From CBDAUN01 sp965214875 (lineage in GTDB: Bacteria > Pseudomonadota > Gammaproteobacteria > Arenicellales > JAJDZL01), in the NCBI GenBank assembly GCA_965214875.1, contig OZ243980.1, positions 1,674,001 through 1,738,000 of the forward strand: a stretch of DNA of 64,000 nucleotides. The letters are read 5' to 3'. The notes below the pieces were generated by a model. It had not been told where the DNA came from, did no database searches, and saw nothing but the letters and a program-made list of their open reading frames with translations. A program made the position numbers and the translations under genes. Below, in pieces: positions 26,705-36,634 of this stretch (position 1 is the first letter of the stretch; every line of letters begins with the position of its first letter).

Positions 26705-29383
26705 ATGTTGAACAGTTTCGATACGCGAACCCAGCTAAAAGTCGGTGCGCAGAAATACCATATTCATTCACTGCAACGATTGGCGCAGCACTACTGCATT
26801 GATGCGCTCCCGTACTCGATGAAGGTATTGCTGGAAAATCTTCTAAGAAACGAAAATGGCGAAGATGTCACAAAAGAGCAGATTGCAGCGGTCGCCAGCT
26901 GGGATCCTGCCTTCGAAGCCGAAATCGAGATTGGCTTCTCTCCTGCACGTGTATTGATGCAAGACCTGACAGGCGTTCCAGCGGTTGTCGATCTGGCCGC
27001 GATGCGCGACGCGCTGAGCGATATCGGACATGATCCTCGCGCAATCAACCCGATCATACGGACCGACTTGGTGATCGACCATTCGGTAATGGTCGATCAT
27101 CACGGTTCCAATAAGGCGATCAGCTTGAATTCGGTGCTTGAGTACCGACGAAATTTTGAACGCTACTCGTTCCTGCGCTGGGGGCAAAACAGCTTTACCA
27201 ATTTCAGCGTGGTTCCGCCTTCAACTGGAATCGTTCATCAAGTTAATTTGGAATATCTGGCAAGCGTAGTCTTCACCAAATCAGTTGATGGCGCGACCGA
27301 GGCGTATCCTGACACGGTTGTCGGCATGGATTCCCACACCACCATGATTAACGGAATTGGCGTACTGGGTTGGGGAGTGGGCGGCATTGAAGCGGAAGCA
27401 GCGATGCTCGGCCAGTCAACCGCCATGCTGCTGCCGAAAATTGTAGGCATGGAATTGTGCGGCTGCTTGCCGGAAGGAACGACTTCGACCGATCTGGTGC
27501 TCTCGATTGTGCAGATTCTGCGCAAGCACGGCGTAGTCGGAAAAATCGTGGAATTCTTCGGTGATGGTCTCGATAACTTGACCGTCTCAGATCAGGCCAC
27601 GATCGCGAATATGGCACCGGAATATGGAGCGACAAGCGGAATCTTTCCAATTGACTCCGATACGCTTGAGTATCTGCGGCTAACAGGGCGATCCGAAAAA
27701 CAGGTTGCACTGGTGGAAGCCTATGCCCGTCATCAAGGCATGTTTCGTGAATCAGGTAGCCAAGAGCAACACAAGTACACTGAAACTCTTCGGCTAGATC
27801 TATCTTCTATTGTTCCCAGCATTGCGGGGCCAAAACGTCCTCAAGACCGATTGACGCTTCGCGAGGCGAGTTCGAATGTCAAGCAGCATATTGCTCAAGT
27901 GCGTAGTGGCGGAATCAAGTCTGCGCAAGTCAATTTCGAGTCTGGAGCACAGCAGATGTCGGATGGAGATGTCGTAGTTGCAGCGATTACCAGCTGCACT
28001 AACACCTCGAATCCCGCCGTAATCATGGCGGCTGGGTTGCTGGCGCAAAATGCGGTCGAGGCAGGCTTGAGCATTAAGCCTTGGGTAAAGACATCGTTAG
28101 CTCCTGGATCCCAAGTGGTTACTGAGTATCTAACCAAGTCGGGATTGCTCGAACCGCTTGAGAAACTGGGATTTTCGGTTGTTGGCTACGGTTGTACCAC
28201 CTGCATCGGAAACAGCGGCCCTTTGCCTGAAGAAGTGGCATCGTCGATCAAAAGCGACGATCTGATGGTCTGTTCCGTTCTTTCAGGCAATCGAAACTTC
28301 GAAGGACGAGTTCATCCGCTGGTAAAGATGAATTTTCTTGCCTCGCCACCGCTGGTCGTGGCCTATGCCTTGGCGGGTTCGATGAATGTCGACCTTTATA
28401 ATGACCCCATCGGAGTCGCGAGCGATGGAAGTGATGTCATGCTGCACGATATTTGGCCAACCAACAAGCAAATCGAGACGATGATTCGCGATGTGATTGA
28501 CGACAGCATGTTTACTTCAAAATATGTGGATGTCTTCAAGGGGGATAGCAATTGGGAAACCATTCCCGTTTCGGTTTCCGGCTGCTATGACTGGCAGGAG
28601 GATTCGACCTACATTCGCAAGCCGCCGTTTTTTGAGAATATGGGGCGGCCGGTTGATAAGCTTGAGCAAATCCATGGAGCGCGTGCGCTAGCGGTTTTGG
28701 GCGATAGCATTACGACAGATCACATATCTCCCGCGGGTTCGATCATGCCTGATAGCCCGGCAGGCAAGTATCTGGTCGAACATGGCGTAAATGCCGGAGA
28801 ATTCAACTCCTACGGCTCTCGCAGAGGCAACCACGAAGTGATGATGCGCGGCACGTTTGCCAACATTCGCCTGCGCAACGAGATGGCAGAAGGCAAAGAG
28901 GGCGGCTGGACGCGCCATATGCCGTCCGGAGAAGTGATGTCGATTTACGATGCCTCGGTCGAGTATAGCAAGCAGCGGGTGCCGCTGATTATTATTGCCG
29001 GAAAGGAATACGGATCTGGATCATCACGAGACTGGGCCGCCAAGGGGCCGCTCCTGCTCGGAGTCAAGGCGGTTATCGTCGAATCGTTCGAACGCATTCA
29101 CCGGTCGAATCTGGTAGGCATGGGAATCTTGCCGCTAGAATTTATGCCGGGTGAAAGTCGCCAATCCCACAAGTTGACGGGGGGTGAAGTCTACCATGTC
29201 AGCGGCATTGAGATGGGCGCCAAAGAGGTCGAAATTACCGCTTCTCGAAATGATGGCACACACGAGAAATTTTCCGCTGTTGTTAGAATCGATACGCCGC
29301 GGGAATGGACGTACTATGCTAACAAAGGCGTATTGCGATACGTTGTTCGCCATTTGGCTGGCAGCCAAGTAGAGGCTGCTTAG
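26705..29383 (+). CDS. acnA: Aconitate hydratase AcnA
   Basis: Aconitase interconverts citrate and isocitrate in the TCA cycle and glyoxylate shunt. The 892-residue protein is of the AcnA/IRP type. The [4Fe-4S] ligands are C431 (in SCTNTSNP), C497 and C500 (in GYGCTTCIGNSG), almost the same positions as in E. coli AcnA. The C-terminal swivel domain contains KEYGSGSSRDWAAKG and the substrate-binding end. A good ribosome site (TAGGAG) lies 9 bases before ATG 26705. It stands alone between an IS relic and an oxidoreductase gene. Confidence 0.97.
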   Translation: MLNSFDTRTQLKVGAQKYHIHSLQRLAQHYCIDALPYSMKVLLENLLRNENGEDVTKEQIAAVASWDPAFEAEIEIGFSPARVLMQDLTGVPAVVDLAAMRDALSDIGHDPRAINPIIRTDLVIDHSVMVDHHGSNKAISLNSVLEYRRNFERYSFLRWGQNSFTNFSVVPPSTGIVHQVNLEYLASVVFTKSVDGATEAYPDTVVGMDSHTTMINGIGVLGWGVGGIEAEAAMLGQSTAMLLPKIVGMELCGCLPEGTTSTDLVLSIVQILRKHGVVGKIVEFFGDGLDNLTVSDQATIANMAPEYGATSGIFPIDSDTLEYLRLTGRSEKQVALVEAYARHQGMFRESGSQEQHKYTETLRLDLSSIVPSIAGPKRPQDRLTLREASSNVKQHIAQVRSGGIKSAQVNFESGAQQMSDGDVVVAAITSCTNTSNPAVIMAAGLLAQNAVEAGLSIKPWVKTSLAPGSQVVTEYLTKSGLLEPLEKLGFSVVGYGCTTCIGNSGPLPEEVASSIKSDDLMVCSVLSGNRNFEGRVHPLVKMNFLASPPLVVAYALAGSMNVDLYNDPIGVASDGSDVMLHDIWPTNKQIETMIRDVIDDSMFTSKYVDVFKGDSNWETIPVSVSGCYDWQEDSTYIRKPPFFENMGRPVDKLEQIHGARALAVLGDSITTDHISPAGSIMPDSPAGKYLVEHGVNAGEFNSYGSRRGNHEVMMRGTFANIRLRNEMAEGKEGGWTRHMPSGEVMSIYDASVEYSKQRVPLIIIAGKEYGSGSSRDWAAKGPLLLGVKAVIVESFERIHRSNLVGMGILPLEFMPGESRQSHKLTGGEVYHVSGIEMGAKEVEITASRNDGTHEKFSAVVRIDTPREWTYYANKGVLRYVVRHLAGSQVEAA

Positions 29384-29648
29384 AGAAAAACTGCCGAACT
29401 GCAAAGCGATCGCAGAGTCGATCCGGTTCAGGCATGCTGAAGCGATGCCGTCGGCAGCGGATAAGATGATTTGCCATTGATGGTTTTGATATCTAATGTC
29501 AGTCTCGATTTTGGGATCTATGCATAGCTTGGTAATCCGATTGATATCTGCGATTTCAGCAGATGCCGGCCCTATCAAGCTGATGACGCGAATAACTTAG
29601 TTCCGCGACCTCGTCGCAAACAGCGAGCCGCTGTCATTCCTTTGTCTG

Positions 29649-32537
29649 ATGCAGGCAGCCCGTTCAATCTTCAACGATCTCTCTGCTCGAGTGCGAGGAG
29701 AAGTGCTGATCAGCGATTTTGACCGCGGACGATATGCAACCGATGCATCGGCCTATCAGATAATGCCTTTGGCGGTTGTTGTTCCGAAAGCTGAATCCGA
29801 TCTCAGTGAAACGCTTGCCTATGCCAGCCTGCAAGGAATTCCTGTCTTGCCGCGCGGTGGCGGAACCTCGCAGTGCGGCCAAACCGTCAATCGCGCAATC
29901 GTTATCGACTTCAGCAAATGGCTGAACCGACTTGTTGATCTGAATGTCGAGAGCATGCTCTGCAAGGTGCAAGGCGGCATGGTTCTGGATGCGCTCAATC
30001 GTCGGCTTAAACCCTATGGGGTGTGGTTTCCGGTTGACGTTTCGACGGCAAGTCGAGCGACAATTGGCGGCATGGCTGGCAATAATTCTTGCGGCAGCCG
30101 TTCGATTCGTTATGGACTGATGCGTGATAACGTAAAGTCGATCGATGCGCTTCTGGCCAGCGGCGATCCGCTTCGTTTCGCGGAGCTTGATTCTGCATCG
30201 AACATGGTTCCCTCACTGTTCCAAGATGTGCTGAAAATTGCAGCGCGAGAAGAATCAGAGATCGAGAGCCGGTTTCCGAAAGTTGCGCGGCGCGTAGGCG
30301 GCTACAACCTGGATGCCGTGGTCCCATCGCAAAACCCGGTCAACATGTCGCATCTTCTGGTTGGCGCTGAGGGGACGCTGGCGATTTCCAACACCATTGA
30401 ACTGAAGCTTTCACCTCTTCCTGCGAATAAGGTTCTTGGCATTTGTCACTTTCCGAGTTTTTATGAAGCGATGGATTCAGCTCAGCATATTGTGAAACTT
30501 GGTCCTGTTGCGGTTGAACTCATTGACAGGACAATGATCGAGCTTTCGCGCACGATCATGCTGTATCGCGACACGATTGAACGGATGGTTGAAGGTGAGC
30601 CGGAAGCTTTGTTGCTGGTCGAGTTCGCTGAAGACGATCAAAGCGAGAATCTGCGTCGTCTTGCCGCCTTGCAGGAGTTGATGTCTGATCTTGGTTTTGA
30701 TTTCAGCAATCCATGCGGACGACGTGGCGGAATTGTCGAGGCGGTTGCGCCGGAATTTCAGACTTCGGTGTTCGAAGTCAGAAAAGCCGGCTTGAACATC
30801 ATGATGTCGATGCGCGAAGACAGAAAGCCGGTTTCTTTTGTTGAAGACTGCGCGGTTGCACTGGAAGATCTTGCCGAATATACGGCAAGGCTCACTGACA
30901 TATTTCACAAGCATGGCACCAGTGGCACGTGGTATGCGCATGCTTCTGTCGGATGCTTGCACGTCAGACCGATATTGAATCTGCGCATGGAAAAGGATAT
31001 ACGCGCGATGCGGGGGATCGCTGAAGAATGTTTCGAGATTGTGCGTGAATACAAAGGCTCTCACTCTGGCGAGCACGGAGATGGCATTTGCCGATCCGAA
31101 TTTCATGAAAAGATGTTCGGCCGTAGATTGGTCAAATCATTTGGACAGGTTAAGGATTTGTTCGACCCTGCTGGCATGATGAATCCTGGCAAGATTGTCA
31201 ATGCTCCCAAAATGGACGATGCAAGCTTGTTTCGATATCCGCCAGGCTATGCGGTTGAACCTTTCGAGACAGTGCTGAACTGGAGCGGTTGGACCGGAGC
31301 GGGCGGCGGCTTTCAGGGCGCTGTCGAAATGTGCAACAACAACGGGGCGTGTCGCAAGCTTTCGGGCGGTGTGATGTGTCCTTCATATCGAGTTACGCGA
31401 GATGAGCGGCACGTGACGCGGGGCAGGGCAAATGTGCTGCGCTTAGCCATTTCAGGCCAGCTTGGCCGCGATGCGATAACATCCAATTCAATGCGCGATG
31501 CAATGCATCTTTGTGTCGGGTGCAAAGCGTGCCGGCGCGAATGTCCCACGGGCGTTGATATGGCGCGTATGAAAATCGAGATCGATTCTGCTCGTTACCG
31601 AGCATTCGGGGCAAAGTTTTCCGACAAGCTGATTGCAAACTTGCCGCGCTATGCCCGATATGCGAGCGGCGTTTCGCCATTGAGCAACATGTTTTCTGCA
31701 TCTTCGACTTTGCGGCTGCTATTTGAACCTCTGACCGGACTCGGTCGGCACCGTCCTTTGCCGAAGTGGAGTCGTCAGCCGTACTTGAACGAACTTCCGG
31801 CGGGACCTCAAGCGGGCAAGCGAGTGGTGCTGTTTGCGGATACGTTCAGCGCATGGTTTGATCCTGGCAGTCTGCATGCAGCGAAAGATGTGCTAGCCGC
31901 CGCGGGGTTTCGCGTGATTTCAGCAATGGGAGAATCTAATCGTCGACCTCTTTGCTGCGGGCGAACCTACCTTTCAGCAGGTATGGCTGAACAGGCAAGA
32001 ATCGAAGTTGAACGAACCCTAAAGGCTCTTAAGCCGTATCTTGAACAAGATATACCAATCGTGGGAGTCGAGCCGAGTTGCATTCTGGGCCTGCGAGATG
32101 AGGTGCCTGCATTGATGTGCAGTTCGCTTGCAGAAAAGCTTGCGCAAACTTCCTACTTGTTTGAGGAGTTTCTTTGCACAGAGGGTGTGGAGCTTGATTT
32201 GAAGCCATTTAACGGTCGAGCGGTGCTGCATGGCCACTGCCATCAGAAATCTTTCGGTCAAATTGAATATGTGCATGAATCTTTGCAGCAGATTCCAGGA
32301 TTGGATTTCAGCGTTATAGAGTCCGGCTGTTGCGGGATGGCTGGCGCCTTCGGCTATGGACGCGATACTGGCGATATTTCTGTCAAAATGGCAGAGCTGG
32401 ATTTAGTGCCGGCCATTGAGGCGGCAGGTGACGATGCAACGACCATTGCAGATGGATTTTCCTGCAGGCACCAGATAGCTCTGACTACCGGACGGGATGC
32501 AATTCATGTCGCGAAACTGATGCAGGGTCTTTTGTAG
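29649..32537 (+). CDS. YdiJ-type FAD-linked oxidoreductase with Fe-S and CCG domains
   Basis: A 962-residue fusion: an FAD_binding_4 domain (about 35-240, with GGGTSQCGQ and GNNSCGSRSIRYG), an FAD-oxidase C-terminal domain (about 250-520), a ferredoxin-like Fe-S region with LCVGCKACRRECPTG (about 622-636), and a C-terminal CCG/GlpC-like part with two cysteine clusters (PLCCGRTYL and SGCCGMAGAFGYG). Relatives such as E. coli YdiJ oxidise D-2-hydroxyacids, notably D-2-hydroxyglutarate or D-lactate, and pass electrons to the quinone pool. Substrate here is inferred from the architecture. No strong ribosome site precedes ATG 29649. Confidence 0.88.
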   Translation: MQAARSIFNDLSARVRGEVLISDFDRGRYATDASAYQIMPLAVVVPKAESDLSETLAYASLQGIPVLPRGGGTSQCGQTVNRAIVIDFSKWLNRLVDLNVESMLCKVQGGMVLDALNRRLKPYGVWFPVDVSTASRATIGGMAGNNSCGSRSIRYGLMRDNVKSIDALLASGDPLRFAELDSASNMVPSLFQDVLKIAAREESEIESRFPKVARRVGGYNLDAVVPSQNPVNMSHLLVGAEGTLAISNTIELKLSPLPANKVLGICHFPSFYEAMDSAQHIVKLGPVAVELIDRTMIELSRTIMLYRDTIERMVEGEPEALLLVEFAEDDQSENLRRLAALQELMSDLGFDFSNPCGRRGGIVEAVAPEFQTSVFEVRKAGLNIMMSMREDRKPVSFVEDCAVALEDLAEYTARLTDIFHKHGTSGTWYAHASVGCLHVRPILNLRMEKDIRAMRGIAEECFEIVREYKGSHSGEHGDGICRSEFHEKMFGRRLVKSFGQVKDLFDPAGMMNPGKIVNAPKMDDASLFRYPPGYAVEPFETVLNWSGWTGAGGGFQGAVEMCNNNGACRKLSGGVMCPSYRVTRDERHVTRGRANVLRLAISGQLGRDAITSNSMRDAMHLCVGCKACRRECPTGVDMARMKIEIDSARYRAFGAKFSDKLIANLPRYARYASGVSPLSNMFSASSTLRLLFEPLTGLGRHRPLPKWSRQPYLNELPAGPQAGKRVVLFADTFSAWFDPGSLHAAKDVLAAAGFRVISAMGESNRRPLCCGRTYLSAGMAEQARIEVERTLKALKPYLEQDIPIVGVEPSCILGLRDEVPALMCSSLAEKLAQTSYLFEEFLCTEGVELDLKPFNGRAVLHGHCHQKSFGQIEYVHESLQQIPGLDFSVIESGCCGMAGAFGYGRDTGDISVKMAELDLVPAIEAAGDDATTIADGFSCRHQIALTTGRDAIHVAKLMQGLL

Positions 32538-32639
32538 ATGATATCTTCGTTGGTTATGCATACTTGGTGTTCCGAACGGAAGCACTTGGCGCCTTGGTCC
32601 GAAACTTTGTAAAAGTGCTTTCAGATCAGGCAACGACCT

Positions 32640-32877
32640 TTTAAAACCTCGGCAGGGTGGCTGCAAGAAGGGATAAAGCCTTGCATAATCGGGGTTTTGC
32701 ATGAAACGACGATTTGCCCGATGGGTGAACCCGACCCGGGCAAGGCTTTGAGATCATCCGATTTGCAGGATTTCCGCTGCGAATGACAAGCCGCATGGTT
32801 GCAGCGGCTGCCGGGGATTCTCCGTGCGGCGGATCTCGGCGAAAAATCCGACCGCAAAAATCTCTAACGCGGATTTT
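32640..32877. mobile_element. Short non-autonomous relic of the IS1380-type element
   Basis: Both ends of the larger element at 60593-62137 are recognisable here without its transposase. The left end carries AGGGTGGCTGCAA and ATAAAGCCTTGCATAAT (compare the reverse complement of 62087-62129), and the right end AAAAATCTCTAACGCGGATT (compare the reverse complement of 60597-60616). The 240 bp between 962-residue oxidoreductase and fdhD thus look like a MITE-like deletion derivative. Middle sequence is unrelated to the transposase and has no ORF of note. Confidence 0.7.
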
Positions 32878-32914
32878 GGTGACGAAGACGAATCTCAATT
32901 CACAGCTAATCGAA

Positions 32915-32920
32915 TATAAT
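32915..32920 (+). promoter_or_regulatory. Consensus -10 box before fdhD
   Basis: TATAAT lies 8 bp before the first possible start (TTG 32929) of fdhD, just outside the IS relic. A start of transcription near 32927 would make that TTG leaderless, which argues for a later start codon. No clear -35 box was identified. Confidence 0.4.
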
Positions 32921-32928
32921 ATCCTGAC

Positions 32929-33834
32929 TTGCAAATTGTCTCGTTCTTGCATCAGCGCAGCCCTATCCAATTGCCTAAGCTTCCTTTTCTATCTTCAAAG
33001 GGTCTCCGGCCCACACATCCCGTAATCGCCTCTGATGAGTACGGCGACCAGCGTGATATGCGTGTCGCAGGCGAGCTTCCTTTGACTATTGGGGTTGATG
33101 GCAAGGAAGTCGTCACGCTGATGACGCTTGGTACTCACCCTGAGCTACTCGCGCTTGGCTATCTGCGCAATCAAAGACTGATCGAATCGGTCGAAGACAT
33201 AAAATCGATTGATGTGAATTGGGAACGCGAGACCGCTCAAGTTGAAACTTATCGGGGTGAAGGAATCATCGATTGGGAAAGTAAAATGGCCAAGCGCACG
33301 GTTACCACTGGTTGCGGTCAGGGTACAATTTTCAGTTGCACTTTGGACAAGATCTACGAAAATCCTTTACCCGCTGTGCATCTGCAACAGTCCGCGCTCT
33401 ACGCCTTGCTGCGAAATATCGCGAACTACAACGAAATCTATCGGCAAGCCGGCGCAGTGCATGGATGCGCCTTATGCCACGGCACCGAGATTGAATTGTT
33501 TGTTGAAGATGTCGGTCGCCACAATGCTGCCGATACGATCGCCGGGCAAATGTGGCTTGATGGCACATCTGGCGAGGGAAAAATCTTCTATACCACAGGT
33601 CGACTCACATCGGAGATCGTCATGAAGGTCGCCCACATGGGAATTCCGGTGCTGCTATCGCGATCCGGCATCACCTACATGGGATTGGAACTGGCGCAGG
33701 ATTTGCGAGTCACAATGATAGCGCGTGCGAAGGGGCGGCACTTTCTTGTCTACAATGGAAAAGATACCATTGAATATGACGAGATTCCACCTCGTCGGCG
33801 GACGCAAGCGCCACAGACTGTCGCATTGAATTGA
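32929..33834 (+). CDS. fdhD: Formate dehydrogenase accessory sulfurtransferase FdhD
   Basis: FdhD passes sulfur from IscS to the molybdenum cofactor of formate dehydrogenases. Seen: ELPLTIGVDGKEVVTLMTLGTHPELLALGYL near the start, the conserved CxxC in HGCALCHG, VGRHNAADTIAG, and TTGRLTSEIVMKVAHMGIPVLLSRS, all family blocks. No formate dehydrogenase gene is in the window. The start is uncertain: the frame opens at TTG 32929, with further TTGs at 32947 and 32971, and the first ATG (33058) would shorten the domain. The 3' end overlaps lpxK by four bases. Confidence 0.9.
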   Translation: MQIVSFLHQRSPIQLPKLPFLSSKGLRPTHPVIASDEYGDQRDMRVAGELPLTIGVDGKEVVTLMTLGTHPELLALGYLRNQRLIESVEDIKSIDVNWERETAQVETYRGEGIIDWESKMAKRTVTTGCGQGTIFSCTLDKIYENPLPAVHLQQSALYALLRNIANYNEIYRQAGAVHGCALCHGTEIELFVEDVGRHNAADTIAGQMWLDGTSGEGKIFYTTGRLTSEIVMKVAHMGIPVLLSRSGITYMGLELAQDLRVTMIARAKGRHFLVYNGKDTIEYDEIPPRRRTQAPQTVALN

Positions 33835-34850
33835 GCGGACTTGATGGGCAGCGGCTGTTGCACAAGATCTGGAGTTCTCGTAATCCAGTCGCCTTGGCGC
33901 TGTGGCCGATCAGCATAATCTATTGCGGAGCGGTTGAACTGCGCCGTCTCGCCTACCGAATTGATCTGCTGCATTCGGTTCGCTTTGAACAGCCTGTAAT
34001 TGTCGTAGGCAATTTGACAGTTGGAGGAAGCGGCAAGACGCCTTTGACAATATGGCTGGCGGACTACCTGAAAGATCAGGGTTTTTCGCCTGGAATCGTA
34101 AGCCGAGGCTATGGACGTAAAACGTGCGCCACCATCAGAGTCCACCCGGACAGTGATCCGAGCGAAGCCGGCGACGAGCCGTTGCTGATTGCCCGAAGTA
34201 CCATGATGCCGGTTGCCGTTGCTCACAAACGCTCCGACGCTGTAGCAATGCTGCTTGCTCAAACCGAATGCGATATTTTTATCAGTGATGATGGGTTGCA
34301 GCATCTGTCGCTCGATCACGATCTGTCGATCGCAGTGGTTGATGATGAGCGAGGCATGGGCAATTCCTTTTGTCTGCCTGCAGGACCGCTACGCGAAAGC
34401 AGATCGTTGCTAAAGTGTGCGGACTTGCGGATCTCTCGCGGCAAGCGCCGAAGCGGCTCCTATGCGTTCGAGGTCGCTGTTACCGCAGTACGCAATGTGC
34501 TCAACCCGCAACATGCGAGGGATTTGGCATCGTTCAGCAACGAGCAGGTCGTCGCCGTAGCCGGCATTCGCAATCCGGACCGTTTCTTTCAAACCCTTGG
34601 TCAATACGACATCAGCTGCAAGCCTCGCGCGTTCCCTGATCATCACGTCTATTCGAATCTGGACTTCGCAGATCTGGACGACCCTGACATCAGTGTGCTG
34701 ATGACTGAAAAAGATGCGGTAAAGTGCGAAGGCTTCGCACGTTCGAACTGGTGGGCGGTTGGCATCAGGGTTCAACCCGAAGCAGGCTTCGTCAATGACT
34801 TGTCGCAGCGACTTGCCTGCTTTGAAGGGAAACGCGGGGCGGCGGGCTGA
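33831..34850 (+). CDS. lpxK: Tetraacyldisaccharide 4'-kinase LpxK
   Basis: LpxK phosphorylates the lipid A disaccharide precursor at the inner membrane. The 339-residue product has a hydrophobic N-terminal helix (about 18-35), the P-loop VGGSGKTPL, GYGRKT, SDDGLQH, and the late block LMTEKDAVKC. The start is likely TTG 33831, overlapping the fdhD stop, with no better in-frame ATG nearby. kdsB follows with an 8-base gap, so lipid A and Kdo genes are coupled. The small Trm112-like gene often found between lpxK and kdsB in betaproteobacteria is absent. Confidence 0.95.
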   Translation: MSGLDGQRLLHKIWSSRNPVALALWPISIIYCGAVELRRLAYRIDLLHSVRFEQPVIVVGNLTVGGSGKTPLTIWLADYLKDQGFSPGIVSRGYGRKTCATIRVHPDSDPSEAGDEPLLIARSTMMPVAVAHKRSDAVAMLLAQTECDIFISDDGLQHLSLDHDLSIAVVDDERGMGNSFCLPAGPLRESRSLLKCADLRISRGKRRSGSYAFEVAVTAVRNVLNPQHARDLASFSNEQVVAVAGIRNPDRFFQTLGQYDISCKPRAFPDHHVYSNLDFADLDDPDISVLMTEKDAVKCEGFARSNWWAVGIRVQPEAGFVNDLSQRLACFEGKRGAAG

Positions 34851-34857
34851 CCGGTCC

Positions 34858-35631
34858 ATGGATGCATACGACATTATCATTCCGGCGCGCTACCAATCGA
34901 CGCGCTTGCCAGGCAAGCTGCTTAAGAACATTTGCGGCAAATCGATGATTCAAAGAGTTGTAGAAGGCGCTCAATGCAGTGCGGCAGAGCAGATCTTCGT
35001 GGCGACTGACGATGATCGTATCGCAAATGAGGTGCTATCGTCGACATCGGCGCAGGTGTGCCTGACTGACTCGAATCATGCCAACGGAACCGATCGCGTG
35101 TCGCAAGCAGCCGGCATCCTCAAACTGGATGATAGGCGGATTGTTGTCAATGTGCAGGGCGATGAGCCACTGATTGACGGGCAGTTGATCGATCAAGTGG
35201 TCGAGACTTTGCTTGCCAGCGAATGCGCCGATGTTGCGACTGCTGCAAAGCCCTTTTCTTGCGAAGATGAATGGAATGATGCGGCCAAGGTAAAATGCAT
35301 CATCGACTCGACGGGGCATGCGATTTATTTTTCACGCTCCGCAATACCATGGCGGGAAACCTGCGGACGGGACCCGTTGAGCCTACGCCACATCGGAATA
35401 TACGCTTATATGGTGGGCTATTTGAAAATGCACAGCCATCGTCCTCAATGCGAACTTGAGCAAAGCGAACGTCTTGAGCAGCTGCGCGTGCTGCACTACG
35501 GTGACAAGATTGCGGTGCGCGTTGCTAACGATTGCGCAAGTTTCGGAGTGGATACCGAAGAAGACTTGCAACGAATGCGGATAGCCGTGCAGGCCAGCAT
35601 GCACGAGCGGGGATACGAAAGCGATGAATAG
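34858..35631 (+). CDS. kdsB: CMP-Kdo synthetase (3-deoxy-manno-octulosonate cytidylyltransferase)
   Basis: KdsB activates Kdo with CTP before its transfer to lipid A. From ATG 34858 the protein is 257 residues, the usual size; the longer upstream frame overlaps lpxK and is not needed. Motifs: IIPARYQSTRLPGKLL at the N-terminus (nucleotide binding), TDDDRI, NGTDRV, NVQGDEPLI (metal-binding Asp), and HIGIYAYMVGYL. The end overlaps the following phosphatase gene by 8 bases. Confidence 0.96.
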   Translation: MDAYDIIIPARYQSTRLPGKLLKNICGKSMIQRVVEGAQCSAAEQIFVATDDDRIANEVLSSTSAQVCLTDSNHANGTDRVSQAAGILKLDDRRIVVNVQGDEPLIDGQLIDQVVETLLASECADVATAAKPFSCEDEWNDAAKVKCIIDSTGHAIYFSRSAIPWRETCGRDPLSLRHIGIYAYMVGYLKMHSHRPQCELEQSERLEQLRVLHYGDKIAVRVANDCASFGVDTEEDLQRMRIAVQASMHERGYESDE

Positions 35632-36127
35632 CCAATCAAGCTCGCCGGCAGTGTCGGTACTGTTTGTCTGTCTTGGCAATATTTGCCGTTCACCGACATC
35701 GGAAGGCGTTTTTCGCAAACTTGCGGCGCAGCATTGCATCGAACATGCGATTGAAATCGATTCTGCCGGCACCGGCAGTTATCATATCGGGCACCCGCCA
35801 GATGCCAGAGCGGCAGCCGCCGCCGCAAAACGTGATATCGACATCACTGCGCTACGCGCTCGTCAAGTCAGCGCGCAAGATTTTGAAATTTTCGATTATG
35901 TTATTGCGATGGACCATCAGAACTATGAGGATCTGATTTGGCTTGCACCGCGTCATGCACGCAAAAAAGTACGCTTATTCATGGATTTTGCTAGTGATTG
36001 GGCCATTGAAGAGGTGCCTGATCCGTACTATGGGGGTGTGGCCGGATTCGAGCGTGTGCTGGACATGGTCGAAGATGCCTCGAAGGGTCTCATCGAAGAT
36101 ATCAAGGTAAGGTTCCAAGGCGTTTAG
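35624..36127 (+). CDS. Low-molecular-weight protein tyrosine phosphatase
   Basis: A 167-residue LMW-PTP. The P-loop CLGNICRSP carries the nucleophile C16 and R22, and the general acid is the Asp of DPYYGG near the C-terminus. Relatives (Wzb, Ptp) dephosphorylate tyrosine kinases of exopolysaccharide assembly or other proteins; no kinase or capsule gene is in the window, so the target is unknown. The start overlaps kdsB by 8 bases, which suggests co-translation. Confidence 0.93.
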   Translation: MNSQSSSPAVSVLFVCLGNICRSPTSEGVFRKLAAQHCIEHAIEIDSAGTGSYHIGHPPDARAAAAAAKRDIDITALRARQVSAQDFEIFDYVIAMDHQNYEDLIWLAPRHARKKVRLFMDFASDWAIEEVPDPYYGGVAGFERVLDMVEDASKGLIEDIKVRFQGV

Positions 36128-36142
36128 AGCCTAAAGCGAAAC

Positions 36143-36634
36143 GTGTTTGTTAAAGTCGATATTGGTTCACAGCGACTGACCGCATTCGATGATGATGGCG
36201 ACACCTTCATGTGTGTATCGGTATCGACAGCCAAAGCGGGCGCAGGGGAGCGGCAAAACACCTATCGAACACCGCGCGGCTGGCATGTTGTGCGTGCAAA
36301 GATAGGCTGTGGCGCACCGGAAAATACGATCTTTATAGGGCGGCGGCCAACTATGGAGATATACTCGTCCGAACTTCGACAGCGCAACCCCGACCGCGAC
36401 TGGATCCTGACGCGCATCCTGTGGCTGAGCGGCCTTGAGCCCGGATTTAACCGTCTGGGCAAGGTCGATACTATGCGACGATATATCTATATCCACGGTT
36501 GTCCCGATGATGATCACCTTGGCACCCCAGGTTCGAAAGGATGCATCAAGATGCGCAATCGCGATGTTATGAAACTGTATAGCCGGATTGAAGCTGGAAC
36601 AATCGTGCATATCGAGTCGCGCGAGCAGCCATGA
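36143..36634 (+). CDS. L,D-transpeptidase (YkuD family)
   Basis: A 163-residue YkuD-domain enzyme with the motif HGCPDDDHLGTPGSKGCIKM; C134 is the nucleophile and the His of the HG pair its partner. Such enzymes cross-link peptidoglycan or attach lipoproteins. No signal peptide or membrane segment is visible from GTG 36143, so export is unexplained: either the domain acts without a classical signal or the true start differs. The stop overlaps the nagZ start, so it shares an operon with a muropeptide-recycling gene. Confidence 0.88.
   Translation: MFVKVDIGSQRLTAFDDDGDTFMCVSVSTAKAGAGERQNTYRTPRGWHVVRAKIGCGAPENTIFIGRRPTMEIYSSELRQRNPDRDWILTRILWLSGLEPGFNRLGKVDTMRRYIYIHGCPDDDHLGTPGSKGCIKMRNRDVMKLYSRIEAGTIVHIESREQP

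Noticed and set aside
29384..29648. Regulatory RNA between acnA and the YdiJ-type gene
   Set aside because: No convincing hairpin, terminator or conserved element was seen.
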